NCBI GenBank assembly: GCA_936936565.1
Contig: CAKZIX010000120.1
Location: 1-64,000 of the forward strand
Source of the DNA: an uncultured Nocardiaceae bacterium
GTDB lineage: Bacteria > Actinomycetota > Actinomycetes > Mycobacteriales > Mycobacteriaceae
Length of the DNA stretch: 64,000 nt
Direction: 5' to 3'
Both the position numbers and the translations under genes were made by a program. The notes under the pieces were generated by a model, which was not told where the DNA came from, did no database searches, and worked only from the letters and a program-made list of their open reading frames with translations. Every line of letters starts with the position of its first letter. Within the stretch, counting starts at the first letter, position 1. This document shows positions 55,640-63,776 of this stretch, one piece after another.

Positions 55640-56628
55640 TGCACTCCTTCGATGGTGAGATATCCGGGTCGAGCCGTCACCACGCTGGCGTCCGGTATCG
55701 GCTGCCAGCGCGAATCGTCGTCGTAGGGTTCGGAGGACAGGATTGCGACGTCGTCGTCTACGAGCGCGTAGAGCGAGTGGTAAACCGTTGTCGCCCAGAG
55801 TGTTTGCCCATCACCGAGGAGCAGGTTCAGCCGCGCGGTAGGCGCCGCGGCGAGCACGTGCTGGACCACCGTACGCAGGGCGCTACGAGCTCGCGCGGAG
55901 CGCAGGGCGACGGGATCTCCAGCCGCAGCGTCCCCCGACACCGTTCGCGCCGGGGATGCATCGAGCGATGGGCTCGGGCGCACGGCGCGCGTCGATCCGG
56001 ACGGCGGCGCGACGGGATGCGCCGTTGCGCCGGCGGTAGAGTGCGCGGCACGTCGATCGATCGTCGGCGGCACACTTCCCCAGCGCACAGCCGGCCCGCC
56101 CCGTTCGCGGTCGAGCAGTGGGGGGCGCACGATCCGGTCCGTCTCCGGCGCCGCGTCCGGCGCGGACTCGTCATCTGGAATAGCTTGCAGAAGAATCGAT
56201 TTGAGCATCGCCCACAGCGCCGCGGAGTCCGTCAGCGCGTCCAATTCGCCGCCGGGCAGCACCGTGCGCCAGTCCGGCACCACGCCGTTGTGGCTGAACG
56301 CGAATCCGTCCGCGACGAACGGTGCGCACGCCGACCGCTCGACCGGCATGCCGACGGTGGCCGAGCGCACGGCGGCGAGCACGGCACCCGAGGAAATTTC
56401 CGACAGCACCTGGTCCACCGCCGGATCGGTCCAGATGGGCGCGGCGTTGCGGTAGCGCCGCAGCCCCGCCGATCCCCACCATGCCACGCCGAAGCCGTCG
56501 GCGTTGATGGTGCCGCCACCGCGCATCTCGCGTGGCGCCCACGACTGCGCACGCAACGAATGCGCACCGCGCACAACGGGATCCGATATGGCAACTGCCG
56601 GCCCGAGATAGCCCAGATGTCTACACAT
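55636..56628 (-). CDS. egtC: Ergothioneine biosynthesis amidohydrolase EgtC with a large insertion
   Basis: EgtC removes glutamate from the gamma-glutamyl hercynyl-cysteine sulfoxide. It starts MCRHLGYLGP, with Cys2 as the N-terminal nucleophile after Met removal, then GGGTINADGFGVAWW and FSHNGVVPDW, as in class II glutamine amidotransferases. At 330 residues it is about 80 longer than usual. Residues about 152-240 are low-complexity, rich in R, P, A and S (PVAPPSGSTRAVRPSPSLDA), and replace a loop. The fold resumes at ARLNLLLGDGQTLWATTVYH. The gene lies 368 bases from egtB because of an intergenic repeat region. Confidence 0.9.
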   Translation of the reverse strand: MCRHLGYLGPAVAISDPVVRGAHSLRAQSWAPREMRGGGTINADGFGVAWWGSAGLRRYRNAAPIWTDPAVDQVLSEISSGAVLAAVRSATVGMPVERSACAPFVADGFAFSHNGVVPDWRTVLPGGELDALTDSAALWAMLKSILLQAIPDDESAPDAAPETDRIVRPPLLDRERGGPAVRWGSVPPTIDRRAAHSTAGATAHPVAPPSGSTRAVRPSPSLDASPARTVSGDAAAGDPVALRSARARSALRTVVQHVLAAAPTARLNLLLGDGQTLWATTVYHSLYALVDDDVAILSSEPYDDDSRWQPIPDASVVTARPGYLTIEGVQ

Positions 56629-56762
56629 CAGACGCCCACCGAAGCCTCGTCGAATCGGCGGCGTACCCGTGGATCGGCGTGCATGCCGCTCCCCCGCAAC
56701 GTATCGCCTGACACGGGCGACTCACCTCGCGCCCGACAAGGCCTCGCCTCGCCGCGAATGTC

Positions 56763-56833
56763 ACCCCGCGCCCGAAGTATCACCCCGCGCCCCCAATTGC
56801 CGGCGCGAACCGACAAATCGGGGGCGAAGCGCC
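56763..56833. repeat. 71-base intergenic repeat, copy A, between egtB and egtC
   Basis: It starts ACCCCGCGCCCGAAGTATCA and ends GGGGGCGAAGCGCC. It is about 90% identical to copy B (7 differences in 71). The stretch 56629-56996, which holds both copies, has no convincing coding sequence; short open frames on it are compositional. Confidence 0.85.
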
Positions 56834-56875
56834 ATCGGGCACCACCGACCCGGCCCGCAACCCACACGCCGACAC

Positions 56876-56946
56876 ACCCCGCGCCCGAAGTATCACTTCG
56901 CGCCCCCAATTGCGGGCGCTAACCGACAAACCGGGCGCGAAACGCC
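56876..56946. repeat. 71-base intergenic repeat, copy B, between egtB and egtC
   Basis: This copy keeps a better inner hairpin: GAAGT-ATC-ACTTC within GCCCGAAGTATCACTTCGCG. The two copies are in direct orientation, 113 bases apart start to start. The element is unlike the 85-91 base elements near tRNA-Gln. Confidence 0.85.
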
Positions 56947-56996
56947 GCCACCCGACACGACCGTTCCGGGCACGCCGACGCCACGGACCGGTGTGC

Positions 56997-58331
56997 TCAC
57001 AACTCGTCGGCGGAAACATCTCGGGCACAACGGAACCCGGCAAAGATCTGGCGCCGGACCGGGTGATCCCAATTGCGGAAGGTACCTCGGCACGCCACCG
57101 GGTCGGTGCCGAACGAGCCGCCGCGCAGCATCTTGTAGTCGCCGCCGAAGAACACCTCGGAGTACTCCCGATACGGAAAGGCTTCGAAACCGGGGTAGGG
57201 CAGAAACTCCGACGAGGTCCATTCCCACACATCGCCGACAAGCTGCTCGACGCCGAGCGGCGAGGCACCGGCCGGGTAGGCACCGACGGCGGCCGGCTCG
57301 AGGTGTGCTTGGCCCAGATTCGCTTGTACTGCAGTGGGTTCGGTGTCACCCCACGGATAGCGCCGGGATTCTCCGGTGGCCGGATCCCAGCGGGCGGCCT
57401 TCTCCCATTCGGCTTCGGTGGGCAGCCGCCGGCCGGCCCAGCGTGCGTAGGCATCGGCTTCGAACCAGCAGACGTGGACCACCGGCTGGTCCGGCTGCAC
57501 GGGGACCATCTCGCCGAAGCGGCGCCGCCACCAGCGCCCGCCCGCGTCCTGCTCCCAGAACTGCGGCGCCACCAGCCCGGCCTCCTGGCGGTGCGCCCAG
57601 CCGCGTTCGGTCCACAGCTCGGGGCGCGTGTAGCCGCCCGCGGCGATGAACTGCGCGTACTGCGCGTTGGTAACCGGCACGGTGTCGATCGCGAATGCCG
57701 GCAACGACACTCGATGCGCCGGGCGTTCGTTGTCCAGCGCCCATGGGTCGTCGCTGGTGCCCATGGTGAATTCGCCTGCGGGAACGATGATCTCGCCGCC
57801 GACTGCGCGTCCGGCCGGTGCCGGCGGGGCATGCAGCACCTGCGGGCCCGTACGCAGCTGGTGGGTGGCCAGCATGGTCTCGTCGTGTTGCTGCTCGTGC
57901 TGGGCGATCATCGCGAACGCGAAACCGCTCTGCGTCAGGCGACTGCCCTGCAAGGGTGCGACGTCGAGCACGTCGAGGACCTTGGTACGCACCTGCGCCA
58001 CGTACGAACGGGCCTCGGCCGGCCCGAGCAGCGGCAGCGCGGGCCGGTCTTTACGAGCGTGCTTGAACGCGTCGTAGAGCTCGTCGATGTCGCGGCGCAC
58101 CGGCTCGCGGCCGCCCACGTCGCGTACCAGCCATAGCTCTTCCTGGTTGCCGATGTGCGCCAGATCCCACACCAACGGGCTCATGATGGCGGAATGCTGT
58201 GCCACCAAATCGTTTTCGTCCACGCAGTCGACCAGGCCGGCGGTGCGGGCGCGGGCTCGGGTCAGCACGGTGGCCAGTTCCGCACGCAAGTCGGACATGG
58301 TCGGTCCCTTCCGGTCGAATCGGTCGCTCAT
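56997..58331 (-). CDS. egtB: Hercynine oxygenase (sulfoxide synthase) EgtB
   Basis: EgtB is a non-heme iron enzyme that joins hercynine to gamma-glutamylcysteine with oxygen. The protein (about 444 residues) has an N-terminal DinB-like domain with iron ligands in SAIMSPLVWDLAHIGNQEEL and the HxxxH motif AQHEQQHDETML, and a C-terminal formylglycine-enzyme-type domain (DNERPAHRVSLPAFAIDTVP, GDVWEWTSSEFLPYPGFEAF, RGTFRNWDHPVRRQIFAGFR). ATG 58331 overlaps the egtA stop (ATGA); ATG 58298 is an alternative start. Longer frames upstream are shadows of egtA. Confidence 0.94.
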   Translation of the reverse strand: MSDRFDRKGPTMSDLRAELATVLTRARARTAGLVDCVDENDLVAQHSAIMSPLVWDLAHIGNQEELWLVRDVGGREPVRRDIDELYDAFKHARKDRPALPLLGPAEARSYVAQVRTKVLDVLDVAPLQGSRLTQSGFAFAMIAQHEQQHDETMLATHQLRTGPQVLHAPPAPAGRAVGGEIIVPAGEFTMGTSDDPWALDNERPAHRVSLPAFAIDTVPVTNAQYAQFIAAGGYTRPELWTERGWAHRQEAGLVAPQFWEQDAGGRWWRRRFGEMVPVQPDQPVVHVCWFEADAYARWAGRRLPTEAEWEKAARWDPATGESRRYPWGDTEPTAVQANLGQAHLEPAAVGAYPAGASPLGVEQLVGDVWEWTSSEFLPYPGFEAFPYREYSEVFFGGDYKMLRGGSFGTDPVACRGTFRNWDHPVRRQIFAGFRCARDVSADEL

Positions 58332-59515
58332 GCTGCCTCCTGAATGGGGGCGCGCCCGCGCCGGCAGCGCGCCGACGCCAGCGCCAAGGGCCGGGGCGCG
58401 GCGGTGTGCGCGGCGGCCAGCTTCAACAGTTCCTCTGCGGCACTGCGCAACTCGATGTCGTCGAGGCCGAACTGCGCGGCGTCCAGCCAGCGATCTGCGG
58501 TGGCCGCGGCGATGGTGGCGGCCTCGGCCACCACCTCCGGACTGCTCATCAGCGCTTCGACCGCGAGAATCGGTACGTCCCAGTGAGTTTGCGCATCGAT
58601 GTAGCGCACCTCGAGGTGCCCGGCGGCGCGGACCGGCGGGAACAGGGTGGTGAGGTGGTAGTCCAGATCGTCGAAGGTGGGCCGGCGGCCGAGGGCATCG
58701 TCGAGCGCGCCGGAGATCCAGTCGGCAAACGTGGCCCCCTCCGGCGCTGCCCAATCCGTGCCGGGCGCGCCCACCACACAGAGCAGCGGCACGTCCAGCG
58801 CCCAGCGCGCGTACCCGTCGATGCCGCCCGCCACGGCGGTGCGCTGTGGATCCAGCTGCAGCCACGCCCGCATGCGCTGCGACGCCCAGGCGCCGGGCGG
58901 TGCCCCGTACATCGACGGCGAGCAGGCGAAGGCCGCCAGCAGCGCCGGGCCGATCGCGTTCAGGGCCTGCCAGCGCGCCCGGACCTCGGCCATGTCCGCG
59001 CCCGCGTCGACGCTGACCTGGGTGGCTGCGGTGTTGCACATCATCAAACGGCCGTAGGGCCCGATCCGGCAGAAACAGCTCTCCATCGTGGCGTAGCGCG
59101 GTAAGCGCAGAATGCGGGCCGCGGGACGCGCTGCGTCGGCGGCGGCGGGGATGAAGCGGATCGATTGCGTGGCAAGAAGTTTGCCGAGTTGGTGCGCATC
59201 CTTGCGGAGCGCGGCGCATACTTCGGCGCTGGATTCGAACGGGTGGGACGACAGTTCGATCTGACCACCGGGTTCGACGGTGACGCGGCTGCCGTGCGAC
59301 AGCGGAGCTGCGGGAGAGGCGGAATTCAGGGACTTCGGCGCGTGGCGCCCGAGCGCGGTGGCAAGGGCATCGGGGGCGGGGCGCGAACAGTGGTCGTCGT
59401 CGCGGACGGTGAGCCACTCCAGTTCGGCACCGATCAACCGCGGTGGGCCCAGCTTGAAACAGACCCCGCCGACGTATGCCTCTGCGGCCGCCCGGGACGT
59501 GACCTCGCCTGCCAT
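58328..59515 (-). CDS. egtA: Ergothioneine-type glutamate-cysteine ligase EgtA
   Basis: EgtA makes gamma-glutamylcysteine, the thiol donor used by EgtB. The 395-residue GCS2-family protein has LIGAELEWLTVRDDDH, VTVEPGGQIELSSHPFES, the MCNTAATQVSVDAGADMAEV motif and a C-terminal EVRYIDAQTHWDVPILAVEA. ATG 59515 was chosen because GGAGG lies just upstream; ATG 59560 is further out and has no good site. It heads the egtA-egtB-egtC-egtD run and is divergent from egtE. Confidence 0.93.
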   Translation of the reverse strand: MAGEVTSRAAAEAYVGGVCFKLGPPRLIGAELEWLTVRDDDHCSRPAPDALATALGRHAPKSLNSASPAAPLSHGSRVTVEPGGQIELSSHPFESSAEVCAALRKDAHQLGKLLATQSIRFIPAAADAARPAARILRLPRYATMESCFCRIGPYGRLMMCNTAATQVSVDAGADMAEVRARWQALNAIGPALLAAFACSPSMYGAPPGAWASQRMRAWLQLDPQRTAVAGGIDGYARWALDVPLLCVVGAPGTDWAAPEGATFADWISGALDDALGRRPTFDDLDYHLTTLFPPVRAAGHLEVRYIDAQTHWDVPILAVEALMSSPEVVAEAATIAAATADRWLDAAQFGLDDIELRSAAEELLKLAAAHTAAPRPLALASARCRRGRAPIQEAA

Positions 59516-59590
59516 GACTACCTCCACTGCTCGGGAGCTATAGAGCGATGCTAGACACAACCACCGACAAGTTCTCGAAATAGCAGGTCA

Positions 59591-60817
59591 GTGCCCCTCG
59601 GCGGAAAATCGGCGGCGCGTAACCGGTCGCCCGGCGGTAACGTCGCGTCCGTGCTGGACCTCGACCGCGTGCGCCGCGACACCCCGGGTTGCCTGGACAA
59701 AGTGTTCACCGACAGCGCCGGCTCGTCGTTGCCGCCGCAGGTGGTGCTGGACACCATGCGCGGCCACCTCGAACTCGAAGCCACGATCGGCGGCTACCGC
59801 GCTGGCGCCGAGCGGCTCGGCGAGCTTGCGGCGGTGAAGTCGTCCATCGGGCGGCTCATCGGGGCCGACGCCACCTCCATCGCGCTGAGCGACAGCGCAA
59901 CTCGCGCATGGTGCGACTTCTTCTATTCGATCCCGCTCGGGCCCGACGATCGCGTGCTGATCTCCGAGTCGGAGTATGCCGCGACGGCGATCGCCGCGTT
60001 GCAGCGCACCCGCAACGTCGACGTGGTGCCCAGCGACGCCACCGGACAGATCGACCTCGACGCACTGGAGCGGATGCTCGACGAGCACGTCAAAGTCGTC
60101 TCGGTAGTCCACATCCCGACCAACAACGGCCTGGTGAACCCGGTCCGTGCGGTGGCCGAGAGGGCACATGCCGTCGGTGCCCTGGTGTTGCTGGACGCGT
60201 GCCAGTCGGTCGGCCAGGTCCGGGTGAACGTGGCCGAGTTGGACGTGGATGCGCTGAGCGCGACCGGTCGCAAGTGGCTGCGCGGTCCGCGCGGCACCGG
60301 CTTTCTGTATGTGCGTCCGGACTTGATCGAGCGGATCGAGCCGCACGTGCTCGACCTGCACAGCGCCGAGTGGACCGGGCCTAGCGAGTTCCGGATCGCG
60401 GCCGACGCGACCCGTTTCGAGATGTGGGAGTGCGATGTGGCGGCGCGCCTCGGGCTCGGCGCCGCCGTCGACTATCTGCTCGAACTCGGTCCCGAGGACG
60501 TGTTCGACGCGGTCGCCGAGCGCGGCGCTCGGCTGCGCGCGCAGCTCGCGCCGACGGCCACGGTGCGCGACATCGGCGCCCGCAAGGGCGGGATCGTGAC
60601 GTTCACCGTCGACGGCATCGCACCGGTCGACATCCGGGACCGGCTGGCGGCCCGTGGCGTGACGGTGACCGTGAGCCACCGGTCCTCGACGCTGCTGGAC
60701 ATGACCCACCGCGGCCTGGACTCGGTGGTGCGCGCCTCTCCGCACTACTTCGTTTCGCACGCGGACCTGGACCGATTCGCCCACGCGTTGTCCGAGGTCG
60801 TTGCGGAATCGGAGTGA
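59591..60817 (+). CDS. egtE: PLP-dependent C-S lyase EgtE
   Basis: EgtE cleaves the hercynyl-cysteine sulfoxide to ergothioneine. The fold-type I PLP protein of about 408 residues has TDSAGSSLPPQVVLDTMRGH, IALSDSATRAWCDFFYSIPL, VSVVHIPTNNGLVNPVRAVA, LLDACQSVGQVRVNVAELDV (PLP Asp) and the lysine site SATGRKWLRGPRGTGFLYVR. GTG 59591 gives a short N-terminal extension; GTG 59650 (VLDLDRV) is an alternative. It is divergent from egtA, completing a five-gene aerobic ergothioneine pathway. Confidence 0.9.
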   Translation: MPLGGKSAARNRSPGGNVASVLDLDRVRRDTPGCLDKVFTDSAGSSLPPQVVLDTMRGHLELEATIGGYRAGAERLGELAAVKSSIGRLIGADATSIALSDSATRAWCDFFYSIPLGPDDRVLISESEYAATAIAALQRTRNVDVVPSDATGQIDLDALERMLDEHVKVVSVVHIPTNNGLVNPVRAVAERAHAVGALVLLDACQSVGQVRVNVAELDVDALSATGRKWLRGPRGTGFLYVRPDLIERIEPHVLDLHSAEWTGPSEFRIAADATRFEMWECDVAARLGLGAAVDYLLELGPEDVFDAVAERGARLRAQLAPTATVRDIGARKGGIVTFTVDGIAPVDIRDRLAARGVTVTVSHRSSTLLDMTHRGLDSVVRASPHYFVSHADLDRFAHALSEVVAESE

Positions 60818-60868
60818 ATCTTCACTGAACAAACCGCCCGCCCGACGTGCACCCCGGTTGGCTTCTGC

Positions 60869-60909
60869 TAGGGTGTACGGGTTGTCTCGGCGAGGGTGAA
60901 CCCTCACCG
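60869..60909 (+). promoter_or_regulatory. Putative rplY promoter -10 and leader hairpin
   Basis: A -10-like TAGGGT at 60869-60874 is followed by a hairpin in the 5' leader: CGG-C-GAGGG (60888-60896) pairs with CCCTC-A-CCG (60901-60909) around TGAA. About 95 bases remain before the rplY ATG. No named riboswitch is recognised. The -35 is unclear, so this is a weak assignment. Confidence 0.3.
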
Positions 60910-61004
60910 TAATCGACGCGACGACGGCTCCTTGGGCCGTCCGCGCGTGCGTCCGGACGAGACTACCCAGCCGATACCGATCGAAACGCAGGAGCCGATT
61001 TCAC

Positions 61005-61637
61005 ATGTCTGACGTCAACCGCCTCGAAGCTGTCGTGCGCACCGAGTTCGGCAAGGGCGCAGCTCGCCGTACCCGCAGCGCCGGTCAGGTTCCGGTCGTG
61101 TTGTACGGGCACCAGACCGAACCGCAGCACCTGGCCGTCAACACTCGTGAGTTCGCCGCGGTGCTGCGTGAGAACGGCACCAACGCCGTGCTCACCCTCG
61201 ACATCGCCGGCAAGCAGCAGCTCGCGCTGACCAAGTCCGTCGTGGTGCACCCGGTCAAGCGCTACATCGAGCACGCCGACCTGCTGGTCATCAAGAAGGG
61301 CGAGAAGGTCACCGTCGATGTCCCCGTCGTCGTGATCGGCGACCCGGCGCCCGGCGGCCTGGTCAACCAGGACGCCAACACCGTGTCGGTCGAGGCCTCC
61401 GCCCAGTCCATCCCGCAGCAGATCGAGGTCTCGGTCGAGGGTCTGGAGCCGGGTACCAACATCTTCGCCGGTCAGCTCGAACTGCCGAAGGGCGTCACCC
61501 TGATCGCCGACCCCGAACTGATGATCGTCGGTGTCACCGTCCCGCAGGCCGAGGAGCCCGCCGCCGACGAAGCCGCCGAGGGCACCGAGGCCGAAGGTGA
61601 AGCCGAGGCGCCGGCCGAGGAAGCCGCCGCGGAGTAA
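61005..61637 (+). CDS. rplY: 50S ribosomal protein L25/general stress protein Ctc
   Basis: L25/TL5-type protein that binds 5S rRNA. The 210-residue protein has the N-terminal L25 domain ([40 protein letters not shown]) and the C-terminal TL5-like domain ([32 protein letters not shown]). It ends in an acidic tail rich in A and E, as in other actinobacteria. The pth gene starts 2 bases after the stop. Confidence 0.95.
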   Translation: MSDVNRLEAVVRTEFGKGAARRTRSAGQVPVVLYGHQTEPQHLAVNTREFAAVLRENGTNAVLTLDIAGKQQLALTKSVVVHPVKRYIEHADLLVIKKGEKVTVDVPVVVIGDPAPGGLVNQDANTVSVEASAQSIPQQIEVSVEGLEPGTNIFAGQLELPKGVTLIADPELMIVGVTVPQAEEPAADEAAEGTEAEGEAEAPAEEAAAE

Positions 61638-61639
61638 CC

Positions 61640-62212
61640 GTGTCTGCAGCCCTCGTGGTGGGGCTCGGCAACCCCGGGCCCCAGTACGAAAAGACAAGGC
61701 ACAATATCGGTTTCGTCGTCGCCGATGCGCTCGCCGGGCGGATCGGCGGACGTTTCTCGACGCACAAGCGCTCGGGTGCCGACATCGTGCAGGCCCGGCT
61801 GGGCGACCGTCAGGTGATTCTCGCCAAGCCGCGCTCGTTCATGAACCTCTCCGGCAAGCCCGTTGCGGCGCTGGCGAAATTTTTTTCCGTCGAACCGGCC
61901 GACATCGTCGCCGTGCACGACGAACTCGACCTCGATTTCGGGGTGCTGCGGCTCAAGCTGGGCGGCGGCGAGGGTGGCCACAACGGGCTGCGGTCGATGT
62001 CGCAAGCGTTGGGCACCAAGGACTATCACCGCGTGCGCGTCGGTATCGGCCGTCCGCCCGGTCGCCAAGACCCGGCCGACTTCGTGCTGAAGCCGTTCTC
62101 GGCGGTGGAGCGCAAGGAGATCGACGTGGTGGTCGAAGAGGCCGCCGACGCCGTCGAGCTGCTGCTGCGCGTCGGCCTGGAGACAGCGCAGAACGACGTG
62201 CACCGCCGCTGA
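61640..62212 (+). CDS. pth: Peptidyl-tRNA hydrolase
   Basis: Pth recycles peptidyl-tRNA released during translation. The 190-residue protein contains [20 protein letters not shown] (catalytic His), [40 protein letters not shown] then GGHNGLRSM (Asp and second His). GTG 61640 follows rplY, as in mycobacteria (Rv1015c-Rv1014c). Confidence 0.96.
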   Translation: MSAALVVGLGNPGPQYEKTRHNIGFVVADALAGRIGGRFSTHKRSGADIVQARLGDRQVILAKPRSFMNLSGKPVAALAKFFSVEPADIVAVHDELDLDFGVLRLKLGGGEGGHNGLRSMSQALGTKDYHRVRVGIGRPPGRQDPADFVLKPFSAVERKEIDVVVEEAADAVELLLRVGLETAQNDVHRR

Positions 62213-62339
62213 GCGGAGGCCAGGTCCGGACCGGCGCCGAGCCGCACGCTGGGCTGCCGGATCGAATCACGCAATCGGAAACCGGAATCGACAACGCTAC
62301 GGCAACCGCCCGTTCACCGGCCCTGGTTCGACTGTCCGC

Positions 62340-62834
62340 ATGACGATCACCACTGAAGGCACCGCATCGGACCGCCGCATTGCCGAACTGAAGGCCGTTT
62401 TCGCTCGAGGCGTCGACGAGGGCCTCGGTGTCGGCGCATCGCTGGGCATTCGCCTCGAGGACGTCGAGCCCGGCAAAACGGTCTACTACCTGGACCCGAA
62501 CCCGGCCACCGTCAACGCCATGTTCACCGTCCACGGCGGCGTGCTCGCCACCCTGATGGACACCGCGATGGGCAGTGCGCTGTACACCATGCTCGCCGAC
62601 GGCCACGCCTACACCACCCTCGAACTGAAGGTGAACTTCATCCGCGCCGTGCCGATCAACGGCTCGCGACTCACGTGCCGCGCCAACACGATTCACGTGG
62701 GACGTACCACCGGCACGTCCGAAGCCAAGATCACCGACGCCAACGGCAAGCTGATCGGTCACGGCACGTGCACCATGATGATCTTCACCGCGCCCGACTA
62801 CCAGGGTCCGCGCACCCAGGATCAGCTCAAGTAG
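62340..62834 (+). CDS. PaaI-type hotdog thioesterase
   Basis: A 164-residue hotdog-fold acyl-CoA thioesterase. It has the PaaI signature VNAMFTVHGGVLATLMDTAM (H-G-G-x-x-x-x-x-x-D) followed by YTTLELKVNFIRAVPINGSR and the final strands TGTSEAKITDANGKLIGHGT. The substrate is unknown; phenylacetyl- or fatty acyl-CoA are typical. It starts 127 bases after pth and ends before a bidirectional hairpin. Confidence 0.87.
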   Translation: MTITTEGTASDRRIAELKAVFARGVDEGLGVGASLGIRLEDVEPGKTVYYLDPNPATVNAMFTVHGGVLATLMDTAMGSALYTMLADGHAYTTLELKVNFIRAVPINGSRLTCRANTIHVGRTTGTSEAKITDANGKLIGHGTCTMMIFTAPDYQGPRTQDQLK

Positions 62835-62899
62835 GACGTTGCGCTGCAGCGGGATTCGCCAGGCGTGCCGAATCCCGCCGCACCCCGCCGACACGCCGA

Positions 62900-62930
62900 A
62901 TCCGCCCGGCAGGATCGCTGCCGGGCGGAT
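62900..62930. terminator. Bidirectional hairpin terminator between convergent genes
   Basis: ATCCGCCCGGCA (62900-62911) pairs perfectly with TGCCGGGCGGAT (62919-62930) around GGATCGC. It lies between the plus-strand thioesterase and the minus-strand desaturase-like gene, so it can serve both. Confidence 0.8.
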
Positions 62931-62945
62931 CGCGTTGTGCGGAAT

Positions 62946-63776
62946 CTAGATCGCTCTGCAGGACTGCAGGAATCGGGCCAGCTCGTCGACGCGCTCGGTG
63001 CGGGCGTCGACGGCGCGATCGATCACCCGGATCAGGTGGTCGTAGGACTCGGTGTGGTCGTAGGACGCCACATCCGCGATCTTCAGCGCCCAGCGCCAGT
63101 AGCCGCGCATGGTGTCGGCCAACGGCATCCGGAAACCCGCGATCACGTCCCGGATCGGATCGATCACCGAATCACCGTGGGTCCGAACATATTTTCCGAC
63201 GACATCGGCCATGAAGGTGAAGTGCCGCGCCTCGTCGCGCGAAAGCCGTTGCAGCACCGCACCGAGCACCGGGTCACCGACGACGTCGCGCAGGTGCTGA
63301 TAGTAGATCTGGGTGGCCTTCTCCTGCACCAGCGCGTAGGCGAAGAACTGCACCGGATGGTCGTAGGGCAGGTCGAAGCTCTTCTGCCCCTCGATGGCGA
63401 GTTCCTCACGCAGCGAACCGATTTCGGAAATCCCGGAGGCGACCTGATAGCGCGTCAGGGCGCGGGCGTGAGTGTCCTCCTCGCTCGCCCACCGCACCGT
63501 GAAGTGGTAGAGCTCGCGATTGTGGACGAACGTCTCGCGGTCCACCGTGTCGTCCACCGGGAAGTACCGGTGGTAGACGTCGAAGTAGCCGGGCAGGTGA
63601 TCCTCGATCAGGGTCACGAACCGCACCGCGGACTGTTCGCCCTCGGTGAGGCGCCCGGCGTCCGCGGCGTCCCAGTCGAACGCGGTCTCCACATCCCACC
63701 CCCGCGCGGCGGGGGTGGCAGCCATGTAGCTGTCGACGGCGTCTGCGACGTCGGCAGCCGAAATCAGTTGGCTCAT
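62946..63776 (-). CDS. Acyl-ACP desaturase-like/ferritin-like diiron protein (DesA family)
   Basis: A 276-residue four-helix-bundle diiron protein. The metal motifs are VRFVTLIEDHLPGYF (first Glu), RWASEEDTHARALTRY (EExxH) and RLSRDEARHFTFMADVVG (second ExxH), the pattern of fatty-acid desaturase type 2. In mycobacteria such proteins act on long-chain or mycolate precursors. ATG 63776 was chosen because it overlaps the stop of the upstream methyltransferase (ATGA), so the two are co-translated. Confidence 0.83.
   Translation of the reverse strand: MSQLISAADVADAVDSYMAATPAARGWDVETAFDWDAADAGRLTEGEQSAVRFVTLIEDHLPGYFDVYHRYFPVDDTVDRETFVHNRELYHFTVRWASEEDTHARALTRYQVASGISEIGSLREELAIEGQKSFDLPYDHPVQFFAYALVQEKATQIYYQHLRDVVGDPVLGAVLQRLSRDEARHFTFMADVVGKYVRTHGDSVIDPIRDVIAGFRMPLADTMRGYWRWALKIADVASYDHTESYDHLIRVIDRAVDARTERVDELARFLQSCRAI

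Noticed and set aside
56628..56909. A 93-codon minus-strand open frame in the egtB-egtC gap
   Set aside because: It is built from the 71-base repeats and has no ribosome site or similarity.
56997..59417. An 806-codon open frame that covers egtB and runs upstream through egtA
   Set aside because: Only the part from 58331 down encodes EgtB; the upstream part is an arginine- and alanine-rich shadow of egtA, and the ATGA overlap fixes the start.
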